From positions 1,302,001 to 1,366,000 of the forward strand of contig CM056875.1 in NCBI GenBank assembly GCA_029876055.1: 64,000 nucleotides of DNA, given 5' to 3'. Positions 36,133-48,000 of this stretch are shown piece after piece; the first letter of the stretch is position 1; each line of letters opens with the position of its first letter. Position numbers and translations under genes: made by a program. The stretch is from Madurella fahalii (taxonomy: Eukaryota > Ascomycota > Sordariomycetes > Sordariales). The notes below the pieces were generated by a model. It had not been told where the DNA came from and made no database searches. It saw nothing but the letters and a program-made list of their open reading frames with translations.

Positions 36133-37268
36133 TGGATGAATGAATCATGTGCAGATGTGTTGATGCTGCGGATGAGGTGGCTTGGATTGTGAGTAGTAGT
36201 TTGGTGGGTTTAGGCGGAGGTATACGGAATAGCGTTGGTGGTTTGTGTGGTTTGGTAGTTAGTTCTCTGCTTGTGGAAGCGGGTAGCTAGCCGGGCGTTG
36301 GAGGCTGGTGTGACTTTCACAGTTAGCTTATACTATACCAGCTCTGGCTCTGTCCGAGTAGAGTCGAATGTGCGTATGGGAGCCCCAATGTGCACTTCGG
36401 GGACGAACAAATGGAGTCGAAGTCCGGGCTCTGGGCGAAAACAAAATGCCTTGGCCGTAAATCCAATGATGTCTGGTTCGTGGATAGTTGGCCGTAAGCA
36501 TTTAGTACATGTAGATCTTGTAAATGGAAGAGGTATCCGGTTGCATGGCGATGTTCCGCCCTAGCCGCCCTAACCGCCCAGGGAACGAAGGCGATCTCTA
36601 CCTGCGTGGTGGCGAACCTGACCTGCTGGAACAAGGTTGTCATCGCAGCGCTTAGTCAGATAATCACTTTACTTTCGTTGCGAACTTTATATTCTCCGAG
36701 CTCGGTCTTGGAGTTCTCGCTGGCAGAGAAAGACTTTTATGTGTAGTGACGCCCCGATGTCTCGAAACGAGCCAATGGAACATGTTCGTGGCGTGCAGAT
36801 TCCGATCGTGTCTCTTGACGACCAAGTCGGCCCTCGCGCCCATTCCCAGTTTCGAAGGTGGGTAACATGCATTCCCGGCAGATCATGCAGATCATGTTAC
36901 CCTAATCGAGCACCGGATTGCCGGGAGCAGCCGGACATTCACCTCTGAATGAGGACTGTTGGGTACTGATGCGTGAGGAGGTGCCGCGGTGATGTAGACA
37001 CTGAATCACAACAGCTCTTTTCAGATGATGGCTTCGTTCCATGTCGTCATATTGCTCTGCTTGTTGCTTCCAGAGGAAGCCCGCTCAGCTTCGTCGGGCA
37101 TGCAGTTTCAAGTATAAATATGTCCTGTCTCTTCTCCGTTTCCCTCTTCCTTTCTCTCCAAGTCGACAACACCAGCTCTCAGGAAACCCGCACAAGCATC
37201 AAGTAACCAAGACGCCTTCTTGCTTTCACATTGAACCCATCGATTTAACCTCCAAACCAACCGAAACA
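36133..37268. promoter_or_regulatory. Intergenic upstream of the small unknown gene
   Basis: About 1.1 kb with the 3' end of the Hsp70-like gene and the promoter of the next gene, including the TATA box at 37113. No other ORF looks coding. Confidence 0.4.
37113..37120 (+). promoter_or_regulatory. TATA box upstream of the small unknown gene
   Basis: TATAAATA lies 156 bases before the ATG at 37269 and is followed by a CT-rich stretch (37125-37160) typical of fungal transcription start regions. Confidence 0.6.
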
Positions 37269-37718
37269 ATGTCGTTCGCCAACCAGCCCACCATCGACAC
37301 CGTCGCGGAGCTCGACAGCCTCGCAGCCAAGTACAAATACCTCTGCGTCTGCTTCCTGCCCCCCGCGGACGCCTCCGACGAGTGGAACCCGCAGCAAAAT
37401 GAGATCAGCGATTTCATCAAGCCCCACGTCAGTGACGGCACCCTGGGCTTTGCGTTTGTGTTGCCCTCAGCTCCAGAGCTCTATGCCATCGTGGCCAGGT
37501 TCTCATTCGAGGGCCCTCAGCATCCGGGCGGCGCGATTGCCTTTACTGTGGACGGCAACGCCGAGACGGGGGTGGACCTGAGCGGTACGGCGCAGATGTT
37601 ACAAGGCCGTGTCCGTTACGCGAGTGAGGGTGGTCGGGTGCGGCTCATTCAGCACGCGCCGGTTGAGGATGTGCTGATGCTTCCGTCTATGCTGGGAAGG
37701 ATGGCTAGGGGCGAGTAA
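37269..37718 (+). CDS. Small conserved-looking protein of unknown function
   Basis: Intronless 149-aa protein. The ATG at 37269 (context ACAATGTCG) is preferred over an upstream in-frame extension because a TATA box and CT-rich leader precede it. I do not recognise the family. The order of an alpha segment (TIDTVAELDSLAAKYKYL), a hydrophobic strand CVCFLP, a helix, the strand GFAFVLPSAPELYAIVARF and GGAIAFTVDGNAETG suggests an alpha/beta fold, perhaps thioredoxin-like without a CxxC motif; this is a guess. No signal peptide or membrane segment is seen. Its clean promoter suggests good expression. Confidence 0.78.
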   Translation: MSFANQPTIDTVAELDSLAAKYKYLCVCFLPPADASDEWNPQQNEISDFIKPHVSDGTLGFAFVLPSAPELYAIVARFSFEGPQHPGGAIAFTVDGNAETGVDLSGTAQMLQGRVRYASEGGRVRLIQHAPVEDVLMLPSMLGRMARGE

Positions 37719-38633
37719 GGGCGTGTCAGGATCCGTAAACTGTCCGGTACACGCTGGTACTTTTGGCAAGGGGGGGGAGTGTCTGCTTTCGGGATAGGGG
37801 TAGTTGCTAGGAAGCTAGAACAGACAAGATGATAGTAGCTAATAGCAAGCCCCTAGTCAAAGTTCACCACATTCTTCCCGAGTATGACTTGATGCTCTAC
37901 GTTGAAGTGGCTCGGAGTTCTCCAGGGCAATGCACTACAAGCCATCACGACAACACACCCTATCAAGGACGGATTGTGACGGAGGATGCGTTCCTCCCCC
38001 GCGGTACAGTACCTGCTACAGTTTACCCAACAGCCCCGTCTGCTGTAACACACACTTGGCTCATGTCCTATCTAAGGTACTCTTAACGCACCAATCCGTC
38101 AGTTCAATACTTTCACCAACCACCCTCCCTTATCCTGCAAACCATCCATCCACCCTCTTATCTACCACGGACACTCGCAGAGAAATGAAAGCTTCTGAGG
38201 AAAGGCATGAGAAGCTGAGGACCTCAGGTCGCAGCAGCAGCAGCTGCTGCTGCTGGTGGCATCGTAGATGTAAACATCGACAATTATGCGATTGCTTGCA
38301 AAGTGAAGTGATGATGCCGTATTTGTTTGCAATCTATTTGCAACGACTCACGTTGGAGTCTTGCTCCACGTATGTCCAGCACGGAGCCAGCCCCAATTCT
38401 AGCTACACCTTCAGTTGAGCCGAGAAAGGTGTTCTTACCCAAGGGCTAGCGAGGCTCCGAGGGCGCGTGGTGAAAGCTGGAAAGACGGCCAGGCACCATT
38501 CCGCGTAGAAGCGTAGACAATTAGCTCTTTTTTTTTTTTCTTACCTGGTAAATGGCAAACACCTTTTTTTTACCCCGAGAACTCAATGCACACACTCGCA
38601 AACAGCCCCTTTTTAAGATTCCAACGTCCCCCC
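37719..38633. other. Intergenic, convergent 3' ends
   Basis: About 0.9 kb between the small gene (plus) and the end of the Elp1 gene (minus). Contains the CAG/CTG palindrome at 38232-38255 and a T-rich run near 38528-38541. No gene is seen. Confidence 0.4.
38232..38255. repeat. Perfect CAG/CTG palindrome
   Basis: Four CAG triplets run directly into four CTG triplets, making a 24-base perfect inverted repeat able to fold as a hairpin on either strand. It sits in a convergent 3' region and could affect termination. Confidence 0.9.
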
Positions 38634-41600
38634 TCACCTCTTCCCGAGCAAACTCAACCTCTCAAATCCCCCAACAACAGGCGGCACCTGCCTCGCCCTC
38701 ATCGCTTCCAAACTATCAAACAACACCCCGTCTCCCCCACAAGGCCTATACCCCACCGCAGCCGGATCAACATCCCCATCACCCTCGCCCGGGACAGCCC
38801 CTTCCTCCTGGGCAGGCCACACCTCCCCGACAGCCGCCTGACACGCCTCGACGACCCTAGCCATCAAATCCTCAATCGTCCTCGCCCGCTCCGCCATGCC
38901 CCTCCTCGTCAACCCGAAAACAAGCCGCTCCACCTCGGCCTTGGTCCCCTCCACCCGCTCCACCAACCGCCGCACGCTGTTCACGAGGTACTCCTCCTCA
39001 TAGACCGTGCCCTTCCGCCCGCGCGCGCGCTTCTTCTCCTCCCTCCGCCGGTTCTTGCTCGTCGCGCGCGAGACGTTGCTCCCGACGGTGCCGACGCTCC
39101 CGGCGCCTTTACCCGTGTAGCGGGTGAACAAGCTCGCGCTGGTGCTCAGCCTGGAGCTGGCGGCGACGGACACGTCGTCGGGAATCTCGCCGCCGCCGCC
39201 GCCGCCGCCGCCGCTGGTGCGGCTGCCAAAGGGGTTCTCGCCCTCGTAGAAGGCGAGCGGGTCCTCGCGGGCGCGGCGGCGCAGCTCGAGGATGCGCGGG
39301 ACCTGGGCTTTGAGCTGCTCCCTGCAGTCGGCGAGGAACTCGGTGCTGGACGAGAAGGCCTCCGCCAAGCCCGCGTCCACGGCGCTCTCGAGGAGGTCCC
39401 GCCGGTTGTGGAGGGCGACGAGGCGGAGGGCGTCGGCGAAGAGGTAGCCTTTGCAGAGGTGCTGGGCGGCGGCGTCGACTGACGACAGGTAGTCGAGGTG
39501 GATTGTCGCCGCCGAGGCGTAGTCCTTTGCCTCGCGGAGGGCGTCGGCGAGCGAGGTGGCGATTTCTGAAAGCTTGTCGGTGGTGAGGGGCGGGGACTGT
39601 TGTTGCGCGACGTAGAGGCACTCGCGCCAGCAGGAGGCGCCGGCTTTGAGATAGCAGTCTGTGGCGTCGGAAAAGTTGCCGAGGGATTCATAGGCGAGGC
39701 CGGCCTCTTTGAAGCGCGAGATGGATTTGAGATGGGCGGCGAAGAGGTCAGTGATGGCTCGGTGGTGCTGCTCCTCATGGCGGTAGATTGCTAGAGCGTG
39801 TTGGTAGAGTTTATGTTTGACGACGTAGTTCCTGACGTCGTCAAAGTTATTGAGTGCCTTTAAGTGGTCGAGGGCCTTTTCCCAGTGCTCAAGCTTGTCG
39901 TCGATTATGTGTTGCCGCTTCAGCGTTGGCATTCGGTGAAGCTCCTGGATGAATGGTAGATATTCACGTGGATCTCGCTGGGATTGCTGGGCAACAAGAA
40001 GGGTGAGATCGAGGTTGTATAAGCCAAGCGCATGATCGAACAGCTTGTTGACATCAGCCAGGAAGCAGATGTGCTCGACCGCACGCTCCGCCAGCGTCTC
40101 ATCCTCCTGCATGAGCTCGGCGACAACGAGCAGGCCGTCGTCAAGTGCCGGTGGATTCTTGCAAACATGAGCTGTGATAATATTCTGGAGATTGGCTTTC
40201 TTCTGCGTCCGGAGCCTCTGCAAAACAGCGTCGCAGATGGTGTTGACTTTGCCCGGCTTGGCCGCGGCCTTGGGATCTGAAGATTCCTGCGTCGGAGTGG
40301 ACTTGGTGTCTCTGTACATTGTCTGAGTGACATCCTCGTCCCTGGGCGAAGGTCAGCATGGCGCCCTCCGGAATTCACGTACTTGACGGACAACACGTAC
40401 TTTAATGTTGACAGGAAAAGGTCAATGTTAGCTGCATCTCTGACTTGGTCGAGGAAAAGGCCGACATTCTCTAAGAATTGCTCAGGGCGATGGTCGAAGA
40501 GGATGTTCATATCTACGCGATGGGTCCGGCATGTCGAGAACGCAGAACCGTAGTCTTTCTGCTCGACGAGCTTTCTAATGCCGGCCAGAACCATAGCGCG
40601 TGGATAGATGGTCTCAAGATTACCACGCGGCATTTGTAGGACCAAGCTCATCTTGGTAGGCATGGCCGTAACGAGTCTCCCGCCCCGCTCGATGCTTCGG
40701 CACCGTTCATCCCTCTCCGGGTCATCTGGCGGGACATCGAGGTCTGTGGCGGTTAGAACTCGTCCAGCAACCCATTACTCTAAGGCACCGATACTTACCT
40801 TCTTCAGCAGCAAGATGGACGAATTTGACAAAATGGTTGCTCGTTGTGAAGACAAGGTGGTTGTCCGTGACAATGAACGACGTGCAATTCTTGGCAAGCT
40901 GTCGTGAGTTTGCGTACAGGTGGCCGTTCCTTGATAATCCAAATGCGAGAAATTCCTCCTCGTATGTGATAAAATTGGCCCACGGCAGGAAATTAGGGAA
41001 CTGTGCTGGGAGAGGTGAGTGCTCTCCGGCAGATACGGCGCTAAGCCTCCCAGAAGTGTGTTGGGCTACAACTCCGTCGACAAAGACCGAGTCGGGTGAC
41101 GATATTGTCACAACTGAGCCTGCGTCTGTCTTCAACCACTTATTGGACACCTGTCCGGTGGCATCGAAGTCATATCGCAACAGCTCAAGATCGTCCGCCA
41201 TATGTAGAACCTGGACCTCGCTCAGGCTAGAGAAGGCGACCTGGAGCAGGGACTCGTCGTACAGCTGAGAACCTGTCTTGTCAAACAACGCCGTGGCCGC
41301 GAGCCTCGGACTGGAAAGACGAGGGCCTTTGGACTCCAGGGCAAAGAGACTAACACCAACTCGGTGTAAAACGGCCATCGAACAGCAGTTTGTGGCAAAG
41401 GCGACATCAATGACAGGAGACTCGACTTCAAGCTCGCACATGGCCATTGGAGGGGGGACGTTGGCGGTCCGGAAAGGGGTAAACTTGATGGTCCGCCCGT
41501 CGACTACCGCGACGGCGCCATGGTCATGCGGGGGTCTTGTTGAGCCTCTTGAGACCACAAGCGCATACTCATTCACGAGCACCTTCCCTAGAGAACTTGT

Positions 41601-42876
41601 TAGACGAGCAAGGCCTATAAAGGGACGAGACAAAACTAACCTGTTGTTGCCGCAGCGAAGAGGAGCGGTTTCTCGGCGTGCCACGAGAACCGCGGCCTCT
41701 GGGTTTCCTGTCCGCACAGGATCTCCTGCTTCAAATACCAATGATAGTTCCCCATCGTCCACAACTGGGCTCGGTCTTTCAGAACGACGGCAAGGACGGT
41801 CGAGTCCGAGTTCCATTCCAGTGCCACGTCTTCCATGGCATCCGGAGCATCAGCAGGTGCCCGCAGACTGAATTGCCCATGACGCAGGCCATTCCTCTCA
41901 AAGAAAGCCACGTCCACACGATCGGCAAGGCGCTGGATCCCAGCTATTAGGTTGCCTTCGGGGCGCCAGCTCAAACTACCCTCGAGCCCATCGACCGGCT
42001 CACTAACACTGTCCAACTCACCGTCGCGGTTGTAGACACGGATGACGCGACGCACATCCTCCTGGAGGAAATTGACAGCAACGTAGGCGCCATCCCCTCT
42101 CCAGCTGATGCTACAGCGCCTATCATCACTCGGGCTCAAGGTGCCTTCGTCCACCTTCTCAGGGATGGTCGGATCCCGCAGGGCCTTGGCCTTGGCACCC
42201 CTCCCCTGGAATTGCGTCTCCTTCTTGCCCCATCCGACAGAGACGTGCTTGGAGAGCTTTAAGTCCTCAACGCTTAGTCCAACCTCTGCGATCACGTCAA
42301 AGCTCCGGCTCATGAACACCACCTTGGCATCGCCGGTTGCAAGGACAAGCAGCTCCTCATCGGGAGACCATCGTGCCGCCACAATAGAGGGCGACAGAGT
42401 GCCTACGATCTCGATGTGTGCCTCACCGGGAATAGCGATGCCCTCTTCGTCTTCAGTGACGGTCACGATGTCACCGCCCGCCAAGATGACGCATGTTGTC
42501 AGCGTATCGCTGAAGTAGTGCAGGTTTCTGATGACATCTGGCTCGCCATCCCCGGACTGGTTTACAGCATCCCATGAGGCGATTGTTCTGGACTCTCTAT
42601 TACATTTTCCCAGGCTTAGGATCTAGCAATCCCCAATAGCAAAGGCAAAGACAGGACAGACAAGCCTTACAGGTGTGACAGGGGTGAATCGTGTGTGTGC
42701 TTTGCAAGCCGCAGCAGCTCGATGCATGCATCCTCGGACGTCGGGCCGCGTGCGACAATCACCCCATCTCTCGACACATCCCAGCAGACAGCCGAGACGG
42801 CCGATGCCGATGCCGAGGTTGAGGACGAGTCGGGCGCGCGGAACACGCCATGCCCGATGTTGCGTAGGTTCCGCAT
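38634..42876 (-). CDS. ELP1: Elongator complex subunit 1 (Elp1/Iki3)
   Basis: Scaffold subunit of the Elongator complex, which modifies wobble uridines of cytosolic tRNAs. Five exons (42876-42671, 42614-41641, 41587-40799, 40743-40401, 40341-38634) give 1339 aa, matching yeast Elp1 (1349). It opens MRNLRNIGHGVFRAP; the first half is WD40-type beta-propeller sequence (CSISWRGDGAYVAVNFL, LSWRPEGNLIAGIQ). Exon 4 has the hallmark QMPRGNLETIYPRAMVLAGI, and the junction to exon 5 restores LKDEDVTQTMYRDT. The C-terminal half is helical TPR-like (YLPFIQELHRMP, YESLGNFSDATDCYLKAG). A basic stretch at residues 1199-1215 (SKNRRREEKKRARGRKG) corresponds to the tRNA-binding region before the dimerisation helices. 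A run of eight glycines near residue 1148 comes from a GCC repeat. For intron 1 I used the second AG (cctaag), since the first gives a stop. Confidence 0.95.
39189..39213. repeat. GCC trinucleotide repeat in Elp1
   Basis: Eight tandem triplets encode a polyglycine run in a predicted disordered loop of Elp1, just upstream of its basic tRNA-binding stretch. Confidence 0.85.
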
Positions 42877-43719
42877 ATCGAACAATCGAGCCTTGCCGAG
42901 TCTGAATGAGCCAAAGTTGCTGCTAGTTGAAGCAGGGTGAAATCATTCATTCAAAAATAGCTGCTTCTTTCGGGAATTGTCGGCGGGGCTGTGGGTAATG
43001 CTTGGTTGCAGCAAGAGTGGCGAAAGAGGAGAAGAGAGGGAGAGAGGAAAAAAAAAAAAAAAAAAAAAAAAAGGAGACTTGGATGTGAGTCAAACGTAAA
43101 GACCTACGTGAGCCGAGAACAACTTTTACTACATAGGTAAACGAGTACGTAGATAGAATCGTAAGCCTCGCCCTGGCGCACCCCCCCTTCGAAACAGACG
43201 AGATTCTGCTCGATTGCGTCGATAATGATGCCCCAGTTCGAGGTCCAAACTTTTGAGGTTCCCATCGCCCGTGCACTCGAGCGCACGGTGACCCTTTGTG
43301 GCTGGAGGTATCTGGGTACAAGCAATAGCCGTGGCCCGGAGCGGAAATGCCATCCCACAGCGCCGGGAAGCCCACCCGGGGAAAGTCCCGATTACATGGT
43401 GCTTGTCCGCGCTCGGAAGCCCACGCTCAGTGGCGGTGGCATGATCCTTGCACCTTGCCGATTGGAATCTGCGGCAAATCAGAACGCTTGACAGTCGAGA
43501 GACGCGTGCCAGGCCCTGCAAGGGTGAAGCAAACCTGCAGCTCGCAGGTGCCACAAGAAGTTTCTCCTGCCCAGGCTTCCCAATCGCACCACGCACTGTC
43601 ACCGCAACTACTTAATTGCTGCCCATCACGACATCCAGTCATAGACGTCACCTTGCCAGCTTCTTCTCGCACAAGTCAACCCATTGGCGCCCCGAGGACT
43701 TCTGAACTGGCCCACCAAG
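42877..43719. promoter_or_regulatory. Divergent intergenic region between ELP1 and the DUF3984-like gene
   Basis: About 0.84 kb with promoters for both flanking genes. It includes a 25-base A tract at 43048-43072, 172 bases upstream of the ELP1 ATG, which would exclude nucleosomes as poly(dA:dT) promoters do. Confidence 0.5.
43048..43072. repeat. A25 homopolymer
   Basis: Uninterrupted run of 25 A on the plus strand in the divergent promoter. Confidence 0.95.
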
Positions 43720-45069
43720 ATGGACGTAGCCTACAATCAGCACTCACACGCCGCACGGCGGAAGAACCGCTCGTCAACAAACCTCAACCACCTCAGTCTC
43801 GCACCGCTGACCTCCAGGTTCCCCATCCACGATCAGGATGACTACGACGTCAACCCTCTGTCCGCCCCGGCCCACACGACCTCTTACCTCCAGGGCAAAT
43901 CCGCCCCGACGACACCCCGCCTGCTCTCCCGCTCCCCCGGGGGGAGTGCCGCTCGCCGCTCCACCTCCCGGCCACGGGCACGGGGCACCTCGGCCCCGGC
44001 CTCACGGGACGTCCTTCCCAAAAGCAAGTCCACCACGCACCTGATTGGCTCCGGCCGCAGGAGGCAAGCCGGGGCCCACTCGCAGGGGGGCTCCCCGACC
44101 ATCTCCCGCCGCAACGGAGGCAACAGAGAGTACCCAACTAACGATTCCGACTGGCTTCTCCGCGCCGGCGCCCTCATCTCGACCGAAACCCGCGAGTCCA
44201 AAGGCCAAGCCTGGCTCGTCTCGCGCGCGAGCTCGACCAGTCTGGCGGGCATGCATGCCGATGCCGAAGACGATGACGACATCGACAACCCGGCGAAGGA
44301 GGAGCCGGAGGAGCGGCCGTGGGCGGCATCGGCAGCTGCCAGTCGGCGCGGCAGTGCCGTGTTGTTATCATCACTAGACGACCCCCACAACCACCACCAC
44401 CACCACCACCACCACCACCACCATCAGCACCATCAGCACGGCTACAACAACTACGGCTACACCCACACCCACAGCCCCTCGCACAGCCGCTTCGGCAGTC
44501 GCTCCCACAGCCGGGCCATGACGCCCGGAGAGCGGAGATCTGGCGGCGTGGCCGTGGTGGGCGAAGACTACTTCACCAACACGGCCAGCACGCCGACGAC
44601 GGCAGAGGACGACCCCTCGGCCATCCCGGGCCCGGACTTTGTCAACCTCGACGAGAAGCTCGAGGCGGTCGAGGAGCAGCTCGACGCCATCACCGTGGAC
44701 GACGAAGCCTACGTCAGACGGCTCGTCAAGCGCGGGAGCGCTGCTGGGGGGGTGGGGTCCTGGTTCGGGAGCGTGTTCGGGGTGAGCTTATTCGCGGTTG
44801 AGGAGGATGAAGAGGAGGAGGACGAATCCGACGGGGAGGAGAGGGAGGAGGGGGAGGCAACCGAGGCCGAGGCTACGGATGGCGGTGATGGTGGGGCCGG
44901 GCCCGGAGCCGCCCGAGACGGGGGGTCGTCGAGCCTGCGGAGACTCCAGCAGCTCCAGGGGGTCACGGCCGCCGCGGAGACGGCGCGCATCCCGCCGCCC
45001 AAGGCTGACGAGGGGGGATGGCACGATGCGGCTTGGCTTTTAACCGTGGCATCTAAGGTCCTTCTCTGA
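43720..45069 (+). CDS. DUF3984-like protein with polyhistidine tract
   Basis: Intronless 449-aa protein. The start at 43720 (AAGATGGACGTAGCC) opens MDVAYNQHSHAARRKNRSST then NLNHLSLAPLTSRFPI, which I associate with fungal proteins carrying DUF3984; this is from memory. Residues 60-130 are Ser/Pro/Arg-rich with LQGKSAPTTPRLLSRSPGG and SKSTTHLIGSG. Conserved-looking blocks are DWLLRAGALISTETRESKGQ, DFVNLDEKLEAVEEQLDAI and the end GGWHDAAWLLTVASKVLL. Between them lie 11 histidines (residues 225-235), a second His/Gln run, and a very acidic Glu/Asp stretch near residue 370. No enzymatic motif, signal or membrane helix is seen. Function unknown. Confidence 0.82.
   Translation: MDVAYNQHSHAARRKNRSSTNLNHLSLAPLTSRFPIHDQDDYDVNPLSAPAHTTSYLQGKSAPTTPRLLSRSPGGSAARRSTSRPRARGTSAPASRDVLPKSKSTTHLIGSGRRRQAGAHSQGGSPTISRRNGGNREYPTNDSDWLLRAGALISTETRESKGQAWLVSRASSTSLAGMHADAEDDDDIDNPAKEEPEERPWAASAAASRRGSAVLLSSLDDPHNHHHHHHHHHHHQHHQHGYNNYGYTHTHSPSHSRFGSRSHSRAMTPGERRSGGVAVVGEDYFTNTASTPTTAEDDPSAIPGPDFVNLDEKLEAVEEQLDAITVDDEAYVRRLVKRGSAAGGVGSWFGSVFGVSLFAVEEDEEEEDESDGEEREEGEATEAEATDGGDGGAGPGAARDGGSSSLRRLQQLQGVTAAAETARIPPPKADEGGWHDAAWLLTVASKVLL
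44392..44424 (+). repeat. CAC triplet repeat (polyhistidine)
   Basis: Ten CAC codons and one CAT in frame encode 11 histidines, followed by CAG CAC CAT CAG CAC. Confidence 0.95.
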
Positions 45070-48000
45070 GATGCGCTCTCCCTCCCTCTTTTGCCCCCCT
45101 CCCCGGAGCAATGTTTTACGCACCGCCGCCTTACCGCAGCCGCTATTCTTGGCCTGATTTTGAGGAGGGGGGCTGATACCCCAGAAATCCCCTGGGCGAG
45201 CTGCCATTCCACGGGCGAATGCATTTCTCGCGCCCACCGCCTGCGCGTGGGGGGTTAAAAATTCAGATATTCTACGAATACCCACCGAGACAGTTCAGTT
45301 CAGAGCTTGTCTGTCGGTTCTAATAGTTTTGTGTTTTAACAATCCAATCCCGTCAGAATATATCTGGATCGGGATAATCCAAGTCGTTTTGGTTTCAACG
45401 GGAGAACCACACTCCAGAACATCACATTAGACATGATTTTCTACGCTGGGCCGGATGGGACGGGTCCAAACATCATGTTCCCCCGTTTCCGTCGAGGCAA
45501 TATTCTGCTTGATTTTCTTTCCACCCTCTTGCAGCCCGCTGTTTCCGCGGCTTCCGCTGCTCTTGCTGCTGCTACTGGGGAATGAAACGTCGAGCAATAG
45601 CAATAATAATAGAACTCGGACACGGTATCATGCGTTGTCACACAATTAGGCATTAGGCAAAGCGTGAAGCCTTGTCGCCGTGCGGTGTTGTTCTCGGAAG
45701 GTAGGTTCGTGATAGGCTCCGGGGTCTGGGTCTGGGCCCGGCGGTGGAGAGAAAATGGGGTGAAATGACTGGTGGCTGCTCGTTCAAAAACAAGTTTTTG
45801 AGAGCTTGGTCAAGTGTCACTATGCAAGTTCGTATGCATGTCGGAGGCTGCGCAGATTTGGGGCGTATGCCTCTCATTCCTTTCTCACCGGTTCGCCCAG
45901 GATTGATAAGGTATGGAGGCACAGTGCCTTGTTGGGCAGAAACAGAAACGGTGGAACGGTAGGTAGGTCGGTCCCACGACGGGAGTTTAGTTGGGTGAAG
46001 GCCAATGTCCCATATGATGATGTTTGTGTGAAGATGGACAGATGGCCGGCGGGTTCTTTTTCTGTCGTGAAGCCAACATTGGAGCCGGGACCATTTGTCG
46101 ACTCTGCCCGAATTGGAGATCTCGCCGCAATATCGATTATCGTCCTAGTATTGGTGCCCGTAATGTGGGAAGGTTACGGCAGGTCGTTCGAATTTCTTCG
46201 CGCTGCTGTCCGTTCACTACACCCCAATGATAGACAGGCAGGAACCTCTGTATGTTCGAAGAGTTGATATCCTGAAGTTGCCAGGGATACCAGGCTTAGG
46301 AGGGAGGCACGTCCGCAGCCCGCCGGGTCCCTGCAGTCCGCGACGGACCAGAGGCGAAAGGGGGTGGGCCCGTTTGTTGGTAGAAGTCGGACAGATGCAA
46401 TATGGGATTCTTCCAAGAGAGAACAGCAGGTGGCTAAGCACCAAGAATGTTACCTGCGCGGTGCGATCGGTGGTGCGGAAACTGGACACTCCTGTTTCCG
46501 GTGGTCAGAACGGAAGCGGGCCAGCACCGTACAGATCTTTTGAGCGTTCGGAGGAAGTCATAACCAGGTTGTCATTCCTAGCAGAGTGTTGGAGTTCTCG
46601 GGGAGCGTTGTCCGGCTCCGATAATTGGTCCTGACCGGACCGGTAATGGGGCAATTTGCAGCCTATTAAGAGACCCCGCAATTGGGCCAGCGTGGAAGCG
46701 GAAACCCGACGGGTCGGCTGTAACGGTGGGACTCTCCGTTTCGCCGTTCAGTTCCTGTTACTGTACCATTTCGGCGCAGGCGCAGGCGCGCATGGAAAGA
46801 GCAGAGGTGAGGGAGGGACAGGACGGGAGCATAGACTTTGTCACGGGTCGACGCTGCAGAAGACATCAAAAAGATAGGTGGTTGTTGCGTGTATGAGCCG
46901 TCGTTTTGCATGCCGGGGGGAGCTGCCAAGGACGGTGCCGATATCCGGCCTGCTGGACCCTGTAAACTGGCAAGGAAAATAGAATGAGAGAGGTCCCTGT
47001 CCTGCACCCCACCGCCCATAAGTTGGCGTCTAGCAATCCCATTCGATGCCCGGCACGCAGCACCCGCATTTCCCTAGGACCCTGACTCTTGAGAGGATGC
47101 TCCATGCCCTAGGCTCCACGATTCTGGGAAGGGTGAAAAAAGAAAGCAATCGAGACGGCACATCGAATTCTTTTTTTTTTTTTTTTTTTTTTTTCAAGCA
47201 AATTGAATTTGCCAGCCGCAGCTTGGCATCATGTCTACGAAGCCATGCGTGTGCCCCTAAGACATTCGTGCTTCCCAATGACGACAAGTTTGCGGAATGA
47301 CGTCGGTCGGAAAAGGACGAACGCTCTGCAGCTGCCCCACTCGACAGATGGAATTGTGAGGAATGACGCGAAAGGAAGACTAGGGGCCCGAGGCTAGGTG
47401 GGGTCATCAGCAGCGTGGAAGCCTCAATCGCCACTCAATTAAAATCTTCGTTTACATGTAGCTTCCGCGGCACAGGCCATTCTCCCCGCCTTCAATACTT
47501 TCCCGTACTGACATAACGAGATATCTATCCCGCATAACTGCATGTCGAGCCCCGCTGAATCATGATGCCGTCAATCTTCACAGCTGTTCTTGCAGGGCGG
47601 GGGATTTGCTGCAGTATGCAGGGTCTGTCGCCGTTCCTGATGAGCACCCCCCGAGTCCAGCAGCATCTGCTGCGCGTAGCTGGCCGCATTTCCCGGTCGC
47701 TGCAAACTGGTCAAAATAACCATGGTCTATAATTATAATTCATCCAAGAGTATCTGGGTTTTGGGAGACTTATGGGAGATCTGGTGGACCCTGCATTTTA
47801 CGTGTAATGTACTGTACGTCGCTTCCCTCGACTACCCTTTTTGTTCGCGGAGGGTTACCGCAGAGCTGGTTCGCCCCTGAGCCGGGCAGGCGAGTTGATA
47901 TCCCGTTCTTCCTAGTCCACAAGCCACGAGCCACGAGCCACGAACCTCCGGTCAGCTGATATCGACGTCACTGCGGATCTTGCTGGATACATTGTGGAAC

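Noticed and set aside
46227..46634. Plus-strand ORF of 135 codons
   Set aside because: No family features, no promoter signs and Arg/Gly/Pro-rich random composition.
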